From Prorocentrum cordatum (taxonomy: Eukaryota; Sar; Dinophyceae; Prorocentrales; Prorocentraceae): a DNA stretch of 64,000 nt. A model generated the notes under the pieces. It searched no databases, had not been told where the DNA came from, and worked only from the letters and a program-made list of their open reading frames with translations. The DNA lies in contig CAUYUJ010007202.1 of the NCBI GenBank assembly GCA_963575745.1, positions 206,501 to 270,500 on the forward strand, written 5' to 3'. The translations under genes were made by a program, and so were the position numbers. Positions 9,836-20,292 of the stretch are shown here, one piece after another; the stretch's first letter is position 1; every line of letters starts with the position of its first letter.

Positions 9836-9960
9836 CGAAGGTCCGCTCAGATTTGTGGGATCTGCGCTGGGCCCACCTGGCGGCGCCTCCGGCACCGCTC
9901 CTGGCGCGGCCCGCGCGCCACGGATGGGGGGATGTCCGGCGCCAGTTCGAGAGATCGACA
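9836..9960. mobile_element. Foldback family C fragment
   Basis: It contains GGTCCGCTCAGATTTGTGGG, GATCTGCGCTGGGCCCACCT and GGCGGCGCCTCCGGC. This is the core of the family best preserved at 31741-31939. Confidence 0.5.
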
Positions 9961-10091
9961 TGGAGGCCGCGCAGAAAAGGAAGGCGATCAAGAGGGGGCG
10001 GGCCAGCGCAGGCTGCAGAAAGCAAGCCCCGGAGGGCCCCTGCTAGAGGGGCCCTGCAGGACCGGGGGGGGCGGCCCTCGGGGCCCGAAAG

Positions 10092-10385
10092 TATCACCTG
10101 TCTCCCCCCCCCTCATAATCGCCGCCCCCCCTCATGATTGTCGCCCCCCCCCCTCATATTATTGTCGCCCCCCTCATGACTGTCTCCCCCCCCCCCTCCT
10201 GATTGTCGCCCCCCCCCTCCTAGTTGTCGCCCCCCCCTCATACTTGTCGCCCCCGTCATAATTGTCTCCCCCCCCCCTCATAAAATGTCGCCCCCTCTCA
10301 TAATTGTCTCCCCCCCCCTCATAAATTATCGCCTCCCCCTCCTGATTGTCGCTTCCCCCCCCCCCCATAATTGTCGCGCGCCCCC
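10092..10385. repeat. C-rich tandem repeat (TCATAATTGTCGCC plus C-tract)
   Basis: About 14 units of 19-26 bp consist of a CTCATAATTGTCGC-type core followed by a tract of 6-10 C. C-tract length varies between units, as expected of slippage. Confidence 0.85.
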
Positions 10386-10388
10386 TCC

Positions 10389-10515
10389 CCTGCGGGCCTC
10401 CGACGCCGCCGGGATCCTGGCCCGCCGCGCTGCGGCGCGAGGCACGCCGTCCTCTTTTGTCGGCCCCCCCGGCGTCGGCGTCCCGACGTCTGCCCGAGCC
10501 TCCCGCCCCGCGGAG
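10389..10515. mobile_element. Foldback family J partial copy
   Basis: It ends in CGAGCCTCCCGCCCCGCGGA, the hallmark of the family seen at 12276-12585, 29092-29235, 35686-36057 and 52293-52476. Confidence 0.4.
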
Positions 10516-10518
10516 CTC

Positions 10519-10666
10519 CCCTGACCTTCCAGAGAGTTATTTTTTAGCACTGGAGACCTAAAAACCTAAAAAGCTGAGCGAAACCGCCTAAAACCAAGAC
10601 GTAGAATGGCTCTGGGATAGGTCTTTAAGTCGGGTGCTATTTTTTGGCCCTCCTGGAAGGTCAGGG
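10519..10666. mobile_element. MITE-like family A, copy 1 (148 bp)
   Basis: Termini CCCTGACCTTCCAG and CTGGAAGGTCAGGG are inverted repeats. By eye the copy is identical over all 148 bp to 51391-51538, which suggests very recent spread or gene conversion. The interior has runs of CTAAAAACC and no ORF. No clear target duplication is visible. Confidence 0.85.
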
Positions 10667-12117
10667 TCGTCGCTCTTCCGAGCCACGGCCGGGCTCGCCT
10701 GGAGGCCTTCGCCAGAGCGCCCTTCGGGAGAGGGGCGGCGGCGGGCGGCGAGCGGCGGCGGAGGCTCCCGGCGGCGAGGCCTCGACGGCGCGGGCCTCCG
10801 AGGCGGCCGGGCGTTTCGCAGTGGAGGGGGTGACCTCCCCTAAAAAAGAAAAACAAGAAATCTCGCCCCGCGGAGCGGAGCGAGACGCCAGCCGCTGGCA
10901 AGGAGCAGCAGCGTCGCCTCGAACAGCAGGTGCCCTGCGCCTCAGAGGCCAGTCCAGCATTCGCTCCTGGAGGGTGCCGGAGACGGCGTCAATGCCAATC
11001 AAGATCGAGGCGATGGTGAACGCCCTTTCTTCCTTTCCCGCCCTTCGTTCGGCGACCACGAGCACGCTTCACGGATCGAAGAAAAGGCACAGGTGTTCAG
11101 ACAGCGTTCTCTGCCGCGAAGGGCGCCCTCAGGCTTGAGAGCAGCAGCAGCGACTCCGCAGTCCCTGGACTCGTAATTAGCCCCTCACCGAAGAAGGACA
11201 CACGGCGTGAGCTTTCTGGCCCGCAGCACCAGCGGTCGCCGACGCGTTCGAATCACCGGCGGGCCGCGCCGCGCTAAGTTTGGGCGTTGCGCAATTTGCG
11301 TTGCATCTTCGAGGGACCTCGCCTGCCCCCAAAAAAATGTGCGTCTTTTCTTGTGCCCGACGCGGGCTCGATCTGGACTCGACGCGAGCTGGCGTGGATG
11401 CGACGCGGATTCGACACGGATTCGACACGGGTCCGACGAGTCCGACATTGATTCGACACCGATTCGACGCGGATAGGGCCGAGAGGAGACAGGCAAGGTC
11501 CCCCGAGGATGCAGCAGAACGTAATTGGGGGGGGGGGCGGGGGATGAGTGAGGGGTGAAGGAAAGTATTTTTGGGGGTGCCAACAAGGTACCCTAAAGGC
11601 CACCCCCGGGGCCCAAAAGGGACACGACGAGGGCGCGCCTCTCCCCCCGCCACTCGTCGATCCCCACTGGGCCACGGCCACTATCTGCACGCTTGAGCAG
11701 CCGGAGAAGAGGGCGGCCGCGGAGGAGAGAACGGGGCGGAGGCCCCAGGCGCAGCGAGTCTACGTCTCCAGGAGCGCGCAGGTGGACTCACGGGTTGTGC
11801 GTGCCAGTGCGAGCTGCCGAAGGAAGGAGGGGGGCAGCGCTGGAGGCCATCGGCTGGCGCGACCGTCACGCACGGCACACACAGCAGATTTGAAAGACGG
11901 CCGTCAGCTTGGCACGGACATCTATCACATGATGCACACGGCACTACAGCCGAGTCGCTGAAATAAGGAAGAGTTTGGGTAAGAAAGGGGCTCGAGATTC
12001 CTTGGGTCCTTCTATGGCTTGTCCTCTAGCCCTCCTCGTGCACGCAGCCGCTTGTGGGGCCAAAAGGGGCTTCGTTCCTTGTTCATCGTTCCTTCTTGCA
12101 GCAGCCCGACTGTAACA
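10667..12117. other. GC-rich intergenic DNA with a 12-nt degenerate repeat
   Basis: No gene is recognised. At about 11394-11477 the unit GATTCGACACGG recurs in degenerate form about seven times. A G-tract stands at about 11526. At 10861-10910 a short CGCCCCGCGGAGCGGAGCGA block belongs to family J. Confidence 0.5.
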
Positions 12118-12260
12118 AAACATGCGCATTTCTGGGATCTGCGCTGGGCCCACCTGGCGACGCCTCCGGCGCTGGTCCTGACGCGCCCCCGCGCGTCAGG
12201 GACAGGAGGGTCTGGCACCGCTCCGGGAGATCCGCGCGGACTTCCGACAGCTTACGGTTG
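12118..12260. mobile_element. Foldback family C fragment
   Basis: It carries TTTCTGGGATCTGCGCTGGG and CCCACCTGGCGACGCCTCCG, matching other family C copies. Confidence 0.5.
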
Positions 12261-12275
12261 CGGTCAGGCGCTTTG

Positions 12276-12585
12276 GCTCAGCGTGTCGCTCGCGGTGCTC
12301 TCGGGATTCGCGCGGCTGCCTGCTCTGCTGCGCCTATTCGTCGTCCTCCTCCTGCTCCTCCTGCTCCTCCTCCGCCGCCACCTCCTCCTCCTCCTCCTCC
12401 TCCTCCTCCTCCTCCTCCTCCTTACCACCACACTTCGGCGCGACACGCGATCCACGTCCGAGTCCCCCCGCGCCAAGGTCCCGAGCCTTTTCCGAGCCTC
12501 CCGCTGCGCGGAGCGGAGCAGGCACGCTATTTCCGCTCGCAGGGCACGGCGTGTCGCCGGGGCCGCCGCCGCGACACACTAAGCA
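12276..12585. mobile_element. Foldback family J with internal (TCC)n
   Basis: The left terminus GCTCAGCGTGTCGC and right terminus GCGACACACTAAGC are inverted. A TCC array (about 12343-12422) lies inside. The right half carries CCGAGCCTCCCGCTGCGCGG and CTCGCAGGGCACGGCGTGTC, shared by the other copies. Confidence 0.65.
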
Positions 12586-12850
12586 GAAGTTTGCAGGCGA
12601 GGTTTCATCCCCAACTTCCGACTTGTCGACGAAGCACGGAAACGCTCAGAAGAGGAGGGAAACCCTGGCATACACCCCCAGGTGGCGATGCGGACGCACC
12701 CCTTGTCGAGGAGGGGCGACCCCCCATCGTATATCCCAGGGATGGGCCTCAAATGTTTGGTCCACTCGCACATCCCACGAAGCCTCAAAATAGGGGTCAC
12801 CCTATCCCCTGTTAGAAGTCCCCGACAGCATGGTGATCTGCCTCTCCTGT

Positions 12851-13043
12851 CGGCGGCGAGCGAGGGGGGGAAGTGGCAAGGAGAGGGCTTCTCAGAAGCC
12901 TCGGAATTCCCCGGGCCGTCTGGGATTTTTTCACAGCCTTCTCCGAAAACGCAAACGCTTCAGAAGGCGCGAGGGCTTCTGAGAAGCCCCGTCGCATTCT
13001 ACGAAGGCCTTCTCCTTCTCACTTCCCCCCATCGCTCGCCGCC
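12851..13043. mobile_element. Foldback family H, copy 1
   Basis: The left end CGGCGGCGAGCGAGGGGGGG and right end CCCCCCATCGCTCGCCGCCG are inverted. Inside, GGCTTCTCAGAAGCC and GGGCTTCTGAGAAGCCCC add nested hairpins. A second copy, interrupted by another element, is at 47926-48253. Confidence 0.7.
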
Positions 13044-13140
13044 GATCCTGCTCCTCCGTCCCGAGGGCCCTGGCGGCCAGAGCGGTCCCTGGTGCTCGAG
13101 AGGGTGGCGCGCGCGGGGGCCGCAGGTCTGCGGCGAGGAC

Positions 13141-13374
13141 GTCGGTGGCGTGCACGGGCTGCTGGACACGTGGCTCAAGAAGGAGTGGAGGCGTCTGGGC
13201 CTTCTGGTTGTGCTACCGCTGCTGTCAGAGGAGGAAGCGGAGGAGGAGGAGGAAGAGCCCGGGGACCCAGGGGGGTTTGTCGGTGGCGTGCACAGGCTGT
13301 TGGACACGTGGCTCAAGAACGAGTGGACGCGCCCGGGCCTTCTTGGTGTGCTACCAATGCTGTCAGAGGGAGGA
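13141..13374 (+). repeat. Duplicated 138-bp unit, in frame
   Basis: A segment of about 96 bp at 13141 recurs at 13279 with few changes, 138 bp (46 codons) apart and separated by GGA-rich DNA. In one frame both copies read VGGVH-LLDTWLK-EW and end VLP-LSE. A single duplicated peptide in an otherwise low-complexity frame is weak evidence for a gene. Confidence 0.5.
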
Positions 13375-13450
13375 GGAGGCGGAGGAGGAGGCGGAGGCGG
13401 AGGAGGTGGAGGAGGAGGAGGAGGCGGAGGAAGAGGAGGAGGAGGAGCCT
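13366..13450. repeat. (GGA)n array
   Basis: GGA triplets with GGC interruptions. Confidence 0.9.
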
Positions 13451-13764
13451 GGGGGCCCAGGGGGCCAGTGGAGTGCAGGGCGAGTCTTCTGCGCAGGCTT
13501 TCCAGAGGCGCATTGTCTCCTACACTGCGGCGCCGTACCTCATCACCTTTTCTCCTCACAACTTAAAGCACGGGTTGCGGATTTCGGTTGGACCTTATCG
13601 ACCGACCGACCGACCGAGGAGGAGGATCTGCAGGCCACTTGCTACTGACAGGTGCCACCGCTTCCAACCATCCGGACGTCCGGAGAGGCAACCTGCGCGA
13701 GGTCCAGCTTCCGAGACCCAAGGAGGACAGCAGCAGGAAGAGGCCCTGCGCTGCCGCTCGAGGA

Positions 13765-13873
13765 GGAGGAGGGAGAGGAGGAGGAGGAGGAGGAGGAGGA
13801 GGAGGAGGAGGAGGAGGAGGAGGAGGAGGAGGAGGCGGAGGAGGAGGAGGAGGAGGAGGAGGAGGAGGAGGAC
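13765..13873. repeat. (GGA)n array
   Basis: Nearly pure GGA triplets with one GGC. Confidence 0.9.
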
Positions 13874-14253
13874 TGAACGGCTCTCATGGCAACTCGGACG
13901 AGGCCGAGCATCCAAATGCTTGAGCTTCTGCACGCTCCCAGGAGGAGCTCGGACCTCGGAGGCCGTGGTGCGTGCTCCCAGAGCCCTCGCGGCGGCCACT
14001 GGGACACAGCTCGGCGATCTCCTCGGCCTCCGTCTTCCCCTCCCTGGCCCCGGTCCCCCCCTATCCCTTCTCTTCTCGTCGGGTCCGCCGCGTCGAGGGG
14101 CGTCGGTTAATCCCTGGCTCTCGCTAGTCCCGCCTGCCACGTAGACTGTGGCGATCATGACACTCATGACACTCAATCCCTTCTCTTCTCCTGCGTTTAG
14201 CGCTCGGGCTGCTGAGGCGGCCCGGATTCGCGAGACGCCGGTCGCCGCCAGCC

Positions 14254-15540
14254 TTGGCCAGAGCGGCGATGCACCGTGATTTCAGACGCTTGGGCGCCGC
14301 CATAGCCACTGCCGCTCGCCCGCACCGCCGACAGCGTAGGCAGCGAGCTGGCGCCCGCCTGCTCCTCCGCGAGGTGGAAGCCCTCGGGGCCTTGGCGGGG
14401 CACCACGGCGAGCAGTACGGCGCTCTCGGCGAGGAGTCTGCTGGCATGGCGCGGAGGGATCCTGGTGGCGACGGCGCTGCAGGCAATGAGCCTGGCCGCA
14501 AGGCTTTCCTAGGCCCTGAGGAGCCGCACTGGCGCTGCCCATGGTGCCGTCAACAAGGGCTATGGGCCAATCGCGTAATGTGGTTCTGCGGCAGGAACGC
14601 GCCAGGCCTGGTCGTGCGCAAACAAGCGCACCAGGAAGCCCTGGCCCAGCAAAGACCGCTGGCAGCCAAACCCAAGTCGAGACCACGCCAGCTTCCCAGC
14701 TCCGCTTTAACGTTGGGGGCAGCAGTCGTGGGCCTACGAACAGATGGACCAACGATGTCGCCCGAGATGGAGGGGCGCCAGCAGCAGAAGGACCAGCAGC
14801 TGTGGATCCCAACGTCGCCGAGATCGACAGCAATACCGCCAGCCTCGAGTAGAGCATCCCCCCCTATCGGAAGGGTGGTGCCGACGCCGAGCATTTCGAA
14901 CAGGACCTCGCCATCCAGAGACGCAGGCTGAGGTCACCTCGCCGGGAGCCAAGTTTGACAATGCCAAGGCGAAGAAGTCCAGCTAGAGGCCGAGCTCAAG
15001 AAGAAGAAGAAGAAGAAACAAAAGGACGTGATCGAAACCAGGAAGCTCATAGAGGAGGCGGAAGGCGGAGACGAGGCAGTAGCTGATCAAAAGACCACCA
15101 TCACCCAGGCCACCGCCACCGTCACCGAGCCGGAGACCAGCCTCAGCCAGGCCGTGGTGTTGGCCATGCCGCTTGGAGTGCCAGAGCCCACCGCCGACTC
15201 CGAGCAGAGCGCGTCCCAGGTTCCCGGCCATGCCGCACCTGAAGCTGGAAGCTTGGGCCCCGCGGTGGTCAGCATGGTCGACAAGCTCTTCGCCAAACAC
15301 CAGTCGTGGATGGCAACGGCTCAGGTTGTGCAGGCCAGACCCTTGCACCTGAACGGCAGGACGTACCTGCACCCGTGGACAACGATGACCAGCTTGAGGA
15401 AAGCGACTTTGACGATATCCTCCAAGCCCGCAAGTCCCAGGACAGCAAGAGGGCCCCCGAGGACGCAGCGCCTCGGCATGGCAAAGAACAGACAGCGCCA
15501 GCATTGACAAGGTCAGCGCGCAGGCCAATGAGACCCTTTT
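14254..15540 (+). pseudogene. Element D gag relic with zinc finger
   Basis: At about 14525-14600 the frame reads HWRCPWC, then ANRVMWFCG. This resembles a W-x-C-x2-C...N...C finger in which one Cys of the second pair is missing. Downstream, fragments in shifting frames are rich in Gln, Lys and Glu (for example RKLIEEAEGGDEA near 15040), as in retroelement ORF1 coiled coils. Frames change near 14630, 14930 and 15300, so the gene is broken. Its placement directly before an endonuclease-like start (15541) supports a gag/ORF1 origin. Confidence 0.45.
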
Positions 15541-15681
15541 CAGCGACCAGTCGATGAGGAGAGGAAGCAGAAGGGCCTCAGTTCAGTCGCGGCCAACGTT
15601 ACGTCATGGTGGCCAGGGCGGGGCATCCTACTATTCGTAGATATTGCGATTGTCTTTGTGGAGGAACGGAAGCAGTCATAT
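15541..15681 (+). pseudogene. Element D endonuclease N-terminal relic
   Basis: One frame reads SVAANVTSWWPGRG, followed by IVFVEERKQSYG, then TGA at about 15679. This fits the first strand and the glutamate motif of EEP endonucleases (expected N...W...VF-QE). It follows the gag relic, as in LINEs. The remaining endonuclease motifs are not recognisable, and the sequence to 17560 shows no clear domain. Confidence 0.45.
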
Positions 15682-17574
15682 GGGTGATTCTTGTATGTAC
15701 TATGCGCCCCAGTCAGTACCAAGCATAAGGAGATGCAAAGAAGTTCGGCAGCTTTGGCTCGGACGTATACCGATGTCCAGTACGACGCGCGCGAGCAAGG
15801 TCGAAGACCAGGTAGAGCGTGTGTTGGGCACGCTCGACTTCCGACAGCTGGCGGTGGCACCCTACTCCGCGCACCTCGAGGTGAGTGTCGGCTTGAAGGG
15901 CACCGTCTTAGATATCTTGCATCCCCTGCGCGAGCACCAGGCCAGGCACGGGCGGGGAATGAAAAGTGTGCCCCGATGGGCTGGCCAGTTTCACAGGTTC
16001 CCTGGCCCCAGGCGCGCAAGCGCATATGCCGGCCGACCCTACGTGCCAGAGCAGCTGCGGCACGCGCCATTTCGGTGATTTCTCGGCGACATGAGGGCAC
16101 CGCTAGACCAGCGATGCTCCGACCTCAAGCGGGCCCGTCGCTAGGCGCGGTGACTCATGATGCTGTGTGGATGCGGCCCAAGAGTACGAGGGCTGGCCAG
16201 GCGGCTCAAGAATTTCAGGGGCTGGCCCCAGGTTGAGATCCCGCGCGGCGTGCTCCACCGCCCGACCTAGATCCCAGAGGGCCCCCTCCAGGAGCTGCCC
16301 GACTGGGTGGGCGCGCAGAATGATCTTGATGGCACCTACCAGCGCACCGTGAACGCCAGGAGGATCGCGCTGACCGAGAACCAGCAGGCGACCGACCAAG
16401 CGCGCGCCCAGTGGCCCGGCGCCGCCAGGGCCGACTTCCACGGCATAGTCGACTGCGATGCCCAGGCCGCGCAGCAGCGCGGATGGGGCCTTCTCCGTCT
16501 CAAACGGGCTTCCTGCCCCAGAGGTCTGTGCCACCACGCGCAACGGCAAGACCGCGCAAGGCGGGGCCTCCGCCCGGCTTGCTGGTCAGCTGCGCCAGGT
16601 CAAGGGCTTGGCCGCGCAGCGCTTCGAGAGGCTGGGAGGGGCCTCCAGCCGCGGACGCCGGGATCGATGCGGACGGCGCCTGCGAGGGGCCTTCCAGTGC
16701 TGCCGCGGCGCCTGCAACGAAAGGGCACGTTTTGCAGCGGGTGCCACGCGCGCGACGATTACAACGAGTAGCTCTCCTGGGTCGACGCCGCCCTCGGCCG
16801 GATGCCGTCGTCGAACAGTCCGAGCAGTCGAGCGGGGGCGATCACCGCTGGGCGCGCGGCGCGGCGGCGACGGTCGCAGAGCGCGCGGGCAGGTCAGTCC
16901 GGCGGGCCGAAGCAGCGCAGGGATGTCAAGATCTGGCGGGGGGCGCTGACGGAGGGCCACCTGCGCGGTGCGCGCGTGCCGCGCAAGTGCGCGAGGAGCC
17001 CATGCGAAGGTGCAGCCGAGTTCGTAGACGGCGCTGTGGAGCGCGCCCAGGGCCGCCCGGCTTGTCCAGTTGCGTTGCCGGCCAAGCGAGCGGTCGAGAG
17101 TCTGGGGCGCGCGCCCGCCAGGCAGGCCCGATGAGCTATGGCCCGCCCTGCGCGCGGGGGTCGCGGCTTCCGCCCAGGGCCGCGGTTGCGAGCGCCGCCG
17201 GGCAGCGCCTCGCTGCCGAGCAGGCGCGAACAGGTCAGCTGATCATTCGAGGCCGAGACGTGTTCGCCAGGAGGCGCCCGTCTTCGCCATCTCGGCTTGC
17301 TCAGCGACGCCGAGCCGCTCGCCGCCCTGCTCGACGCGCCCGCTAGGCCGGCGCCTACCCCCCTGCGGATCGAGCCCCAGGGTGGACAGCGCCCCAGAGG
17401 CCCGTTCAAGAGCCCATGCCGCGCGCGCTGGCTTCGTCGCAAGCCTGCCCCGCAGAGCCAGCAGCGCCCCCGTGATCAGCGAGGGATCTTCAACGCAGGC
17501 ACTCCCCAGAAGGTCGCGGACTGCGCCCGGCAGGGAGCGGCGCGGGCAGAGGGCGCCGCGGCGGGCGGGGGGGC
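15682..17574 (+). other. Very GC-rich decayed middle of element D
   Basis: Long frames on both strands come from GC content near 70 percent. A few Gln/Arg/Ala-rich stretches look like decayed coding sequence. I cannot assign a domain. Confidence 0.35.
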
Positions 17575-18120
17575 CGCCCTCATCTCGCCGGGGGACTTGG
17601 CGAAGGCCTTTGAGAAGGTCTTGCGCGACATCTCGCGCCGCCTCGGATACCGCGGGGCGCAATCCCCTCCGCGCCCTCAGGGTCGCCATCGGCGCCCCCG
17701 GGCGGAGGCGCGCCCTCGTGCTCGGCGGCCTGGCGGGGGGCAGCGCGCGCCAAGAGAGCTGGCAGCGCCACGTGCGCCCCGCAGGCCCACCTCGCGGACG
17801 AGCTGGGCGCCTTGCGGCGGGGGTCGTCGCCCGCGTCGGCGGCGGCAGCCAGGCGCCTGCAGCCGACGCTGGGAGCATGCGCGCGGGCCTCATGGCCAAG
17901 GCGGGGCGCGACGTCAAGGGCGCATTGCACGTGGAGCTGAGGATGAAGGTCGCCGACTCCGAGAGGGCCGCCCACGAGAATAGCGACGCCGTCGCCGGCG
18001 AGGGCATGCGCGGGCTGGGCGGGCTTGGCCCGCCAAAGGCAGAGCGCGCGCGACTTCGCGGCAAGGGGCGCGAGAGGGCCAGGATAACCAGAGTTTGCCA
18101 GGGAGGCCTACCACGGTGCG
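17575..18120 (+). pseudogene. Element D reverse transcriptase core relic
   Basis: One frame gives SPGDLAKAFEKV and SRRLGYRGA, as expected of RT motif A (D-x-x-KAF). The next frame continues LRVAIGAPGRRRALVLGGLAGG, and further on KVADSERAAHENSDAVA appears, similar to the region after motif C. The catalytic DD box is not found. Frameshifts at about 17650 and 17900 show decay. The assignment rests on pattern memory only. Confidence 0.4.
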
Positions 18121-19738
18121 CCATGCGGGGGTCCATTTCCCGCCTGGACATAGGCGGCGCGGACAGACCGCGCGCGGCATCTGCCTGGGGGCTGCAAGAG
18201 GTGGAAGGCGGCCAAGCAGCGACTCGACATGGCGCGCCGAGAGATGATGGCTCCAAAAAGACGAGGCGCATCCTGCACTCGGCCGCCCTGCCAATGAAGA
18301 AGTGGGGCCGCGAGGTTGGCGGGTTCGCCCTGCGGGGCTGCGAAGTATGAGGCTGGCGATATTGCAGGTTCACGGGCGCGGCCACATGTCCACCGACGTC
18401 TGCGGCGCCATGCTCAAACCTCGACCCCATCTCGGGGAGTGGTTAACGACGACCGACGATTGGCGCCGCGGCTGCAAGGTGCTGCGCGCGACCGTGCCAC
18501 GCCGCACCTCCGAGCAGGCCCTTCATGAACATGGCAAAGCAGAAGCTGGACAAATCAGAGCGGCGCTCAAGGCGACCATGGTGGCAGGGTGGAAGACCGA
18601 GTGAGCCGCCAGCCTTGTCTCCCAGCGCTACGGCAGGCTCTCGGCGCTCGAGCAGGACCCAAGACGGGTGGAGTTGTCCTACCTGAAGGACGCGCTGGAC
18701 CAGGTGCGGGAGAAGGCCCCGGCGGCGCTCGCACGCGCGAGCGCCCCGCCGAGCAGGACTTGCCCTCTGGTTGGTGGGAGGTTGTCGCCAGCGCTGTCGC
18801 GTCCAGGGCCGTCGCCGCCGTCTCGGGCGGCACCTGCCTCGCGGGCGCAAATGTGGTCGAGCGGGGCCACGACAGCGCGGGCGAGCGCAGGCACTGCCGA
18901 GCACCGGATACCTAGTGCAGTGCAACCCTGGGCCGCGCGAGCGTTGAGGAGGGCCATGAAAAGGCGGCGCCGCCTCCCTCTCCCCGCCCCAGGCCGCGAC
19001 GGGCGGCGAAGACGACGTCGGTCCGCGCTGTCCTCGGGCCCCGTTCCCTCCCGCCAGGCCCGAGGCGGCCTTGCCGCGCTCTCCGCGAAGATGATCGCGC
19101 AAGCGTTCGTCGAAGACGACGGAGTCGACGTCAACCGCTCGCGTTTCACCCCGACCAGACCGCGGCAGGAGACGGCTTTCAACGCCGGCGCAATCGAGGA
19201 GCTCCACAGTGCGGAATGGGCGGCTTTGCAGAGGGTGGGGGACGGGGTCGCGCGCGAGCTCATGGGCTGGGTTTCCGCGATTTGGGTTTCCCCACTCACG
19301 ATAGTGAGAGCGCTGCGTAGTGCACCTCTGCGGATGACTCGCTCGGAGCCCGCAGGCGGGGCACGCAAATCCCGTCTCCTCCCAGGGGCGGCCTGACCAC
19401 ACTTCAACAGACCACCCCATTCCGTCACAACCACCATCGCCTTGCTCTCCAAGACTTGGGCAGGCGGCCGGAGGTCAAGGGAGGAAAAACCACCCGGACC
19501 GGACATTGGGCGTTTACTAAATGGCCTTGGGCGTTTACTAAACAACCCGGCCCTGTTCGATTCCTTCGGTGGGGGCGTTTAGTGAACGGTTTCGCTTGTC
19601 GGGGTGGTTTTTATGGGGGGGGATTTTTTGCCCTCTAGGATAGGGGCCTGAAAGGTGAGTGGTCTGTCGTGGAAGGGGTTTGTCACGGAAGGGTTCGGTT
19701 AGGCCGCGCCCGCTTGTCCCCCTCCCCAGGATCTCCTG
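18121..19738. other. GC-rich DNA with a broken frame, unassigned
   Basis: A plus frame from 18302 runs to TGA at 18602-18604 and continues open to about 18800 (RYGRLSALEQD, SYLKDALDQVREKAP). This is coding-like but unknown, and may belong to the 3' part of element D. At 19508-19580 the motif GGGCGTTTACTAAA occurs twice, plus a third variant. Confidence 0.35.
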
Positions 19739-20060
19739 GTTGTCGCGTGAGTTGTCCCGCGGTTGTCTCGGCAGGATGGTTCGTGAGTTGTCCCGTGCTG
19801 TTCTGTGGGTTGTCCCACGGGATATCCCGCCCGCGGTGGTCCGTGGATAGTTCTGGGCCTTCGTCTGCGGTTGTTGCGTGAGTTGTCCCGCGGTTGTCTC
19901 GGCAGGATGGTTCGTGAGTTGTTTTGTGCTGGTTTATGGGTTGTCCCACGAGATATCCCGCGGTGGTCCGTGGGTAATCCTGGGCCTTCTTTCGCGGTTG
20001 TCGCGTGAGTTGTGTCGTCGGGAGTCCCGCGGATGGTTTTGCGTGTTCCCGCATGGCTAG
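19739..20060. repeat. Tandem repeat, about 130 bp, 2.5 units
   Basis: Units begin GGTTGTCGCGTGAGTTGTCC at 19739, 19869 and 19996 (periods 130 and 127). Each is itself built of GTGAGTTGTCCCGCGG-type subrepeats. Confidence 0.85.
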
Positions 20061-20247
20061 TCCCGCTGGTTGGCCCAGACAAAGTGGATAGACAATTCCG
20101 CACATCCCATTGCCCAATCACTTGAAGTGTTTGTTCTTCATTGGCCACCGCATTCACAGGATTCACCACCACACATCGACCAACCACCACACCACAGCCC
20201 AGATGATTGTGAAGGCCTTGAGGCCGATGCCGCCGACCCTGAAAAGG

Positions 20248-20282
<35 letters not shown>

Positions 20283-20292
20283 CGGCGACTGC
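20248..20292. repeat. (GAC)n microsatellite
   Basis: About 14 GAC triplets. Confidence 0.85.

Noticed and set aside
16411-18350. Long plus and minus frames (311, 395 and 426 aa)
   Set aside because: Open in several frames at about 70 percent GC. RT-like fragments switch between frames, so no single frame is a gene.
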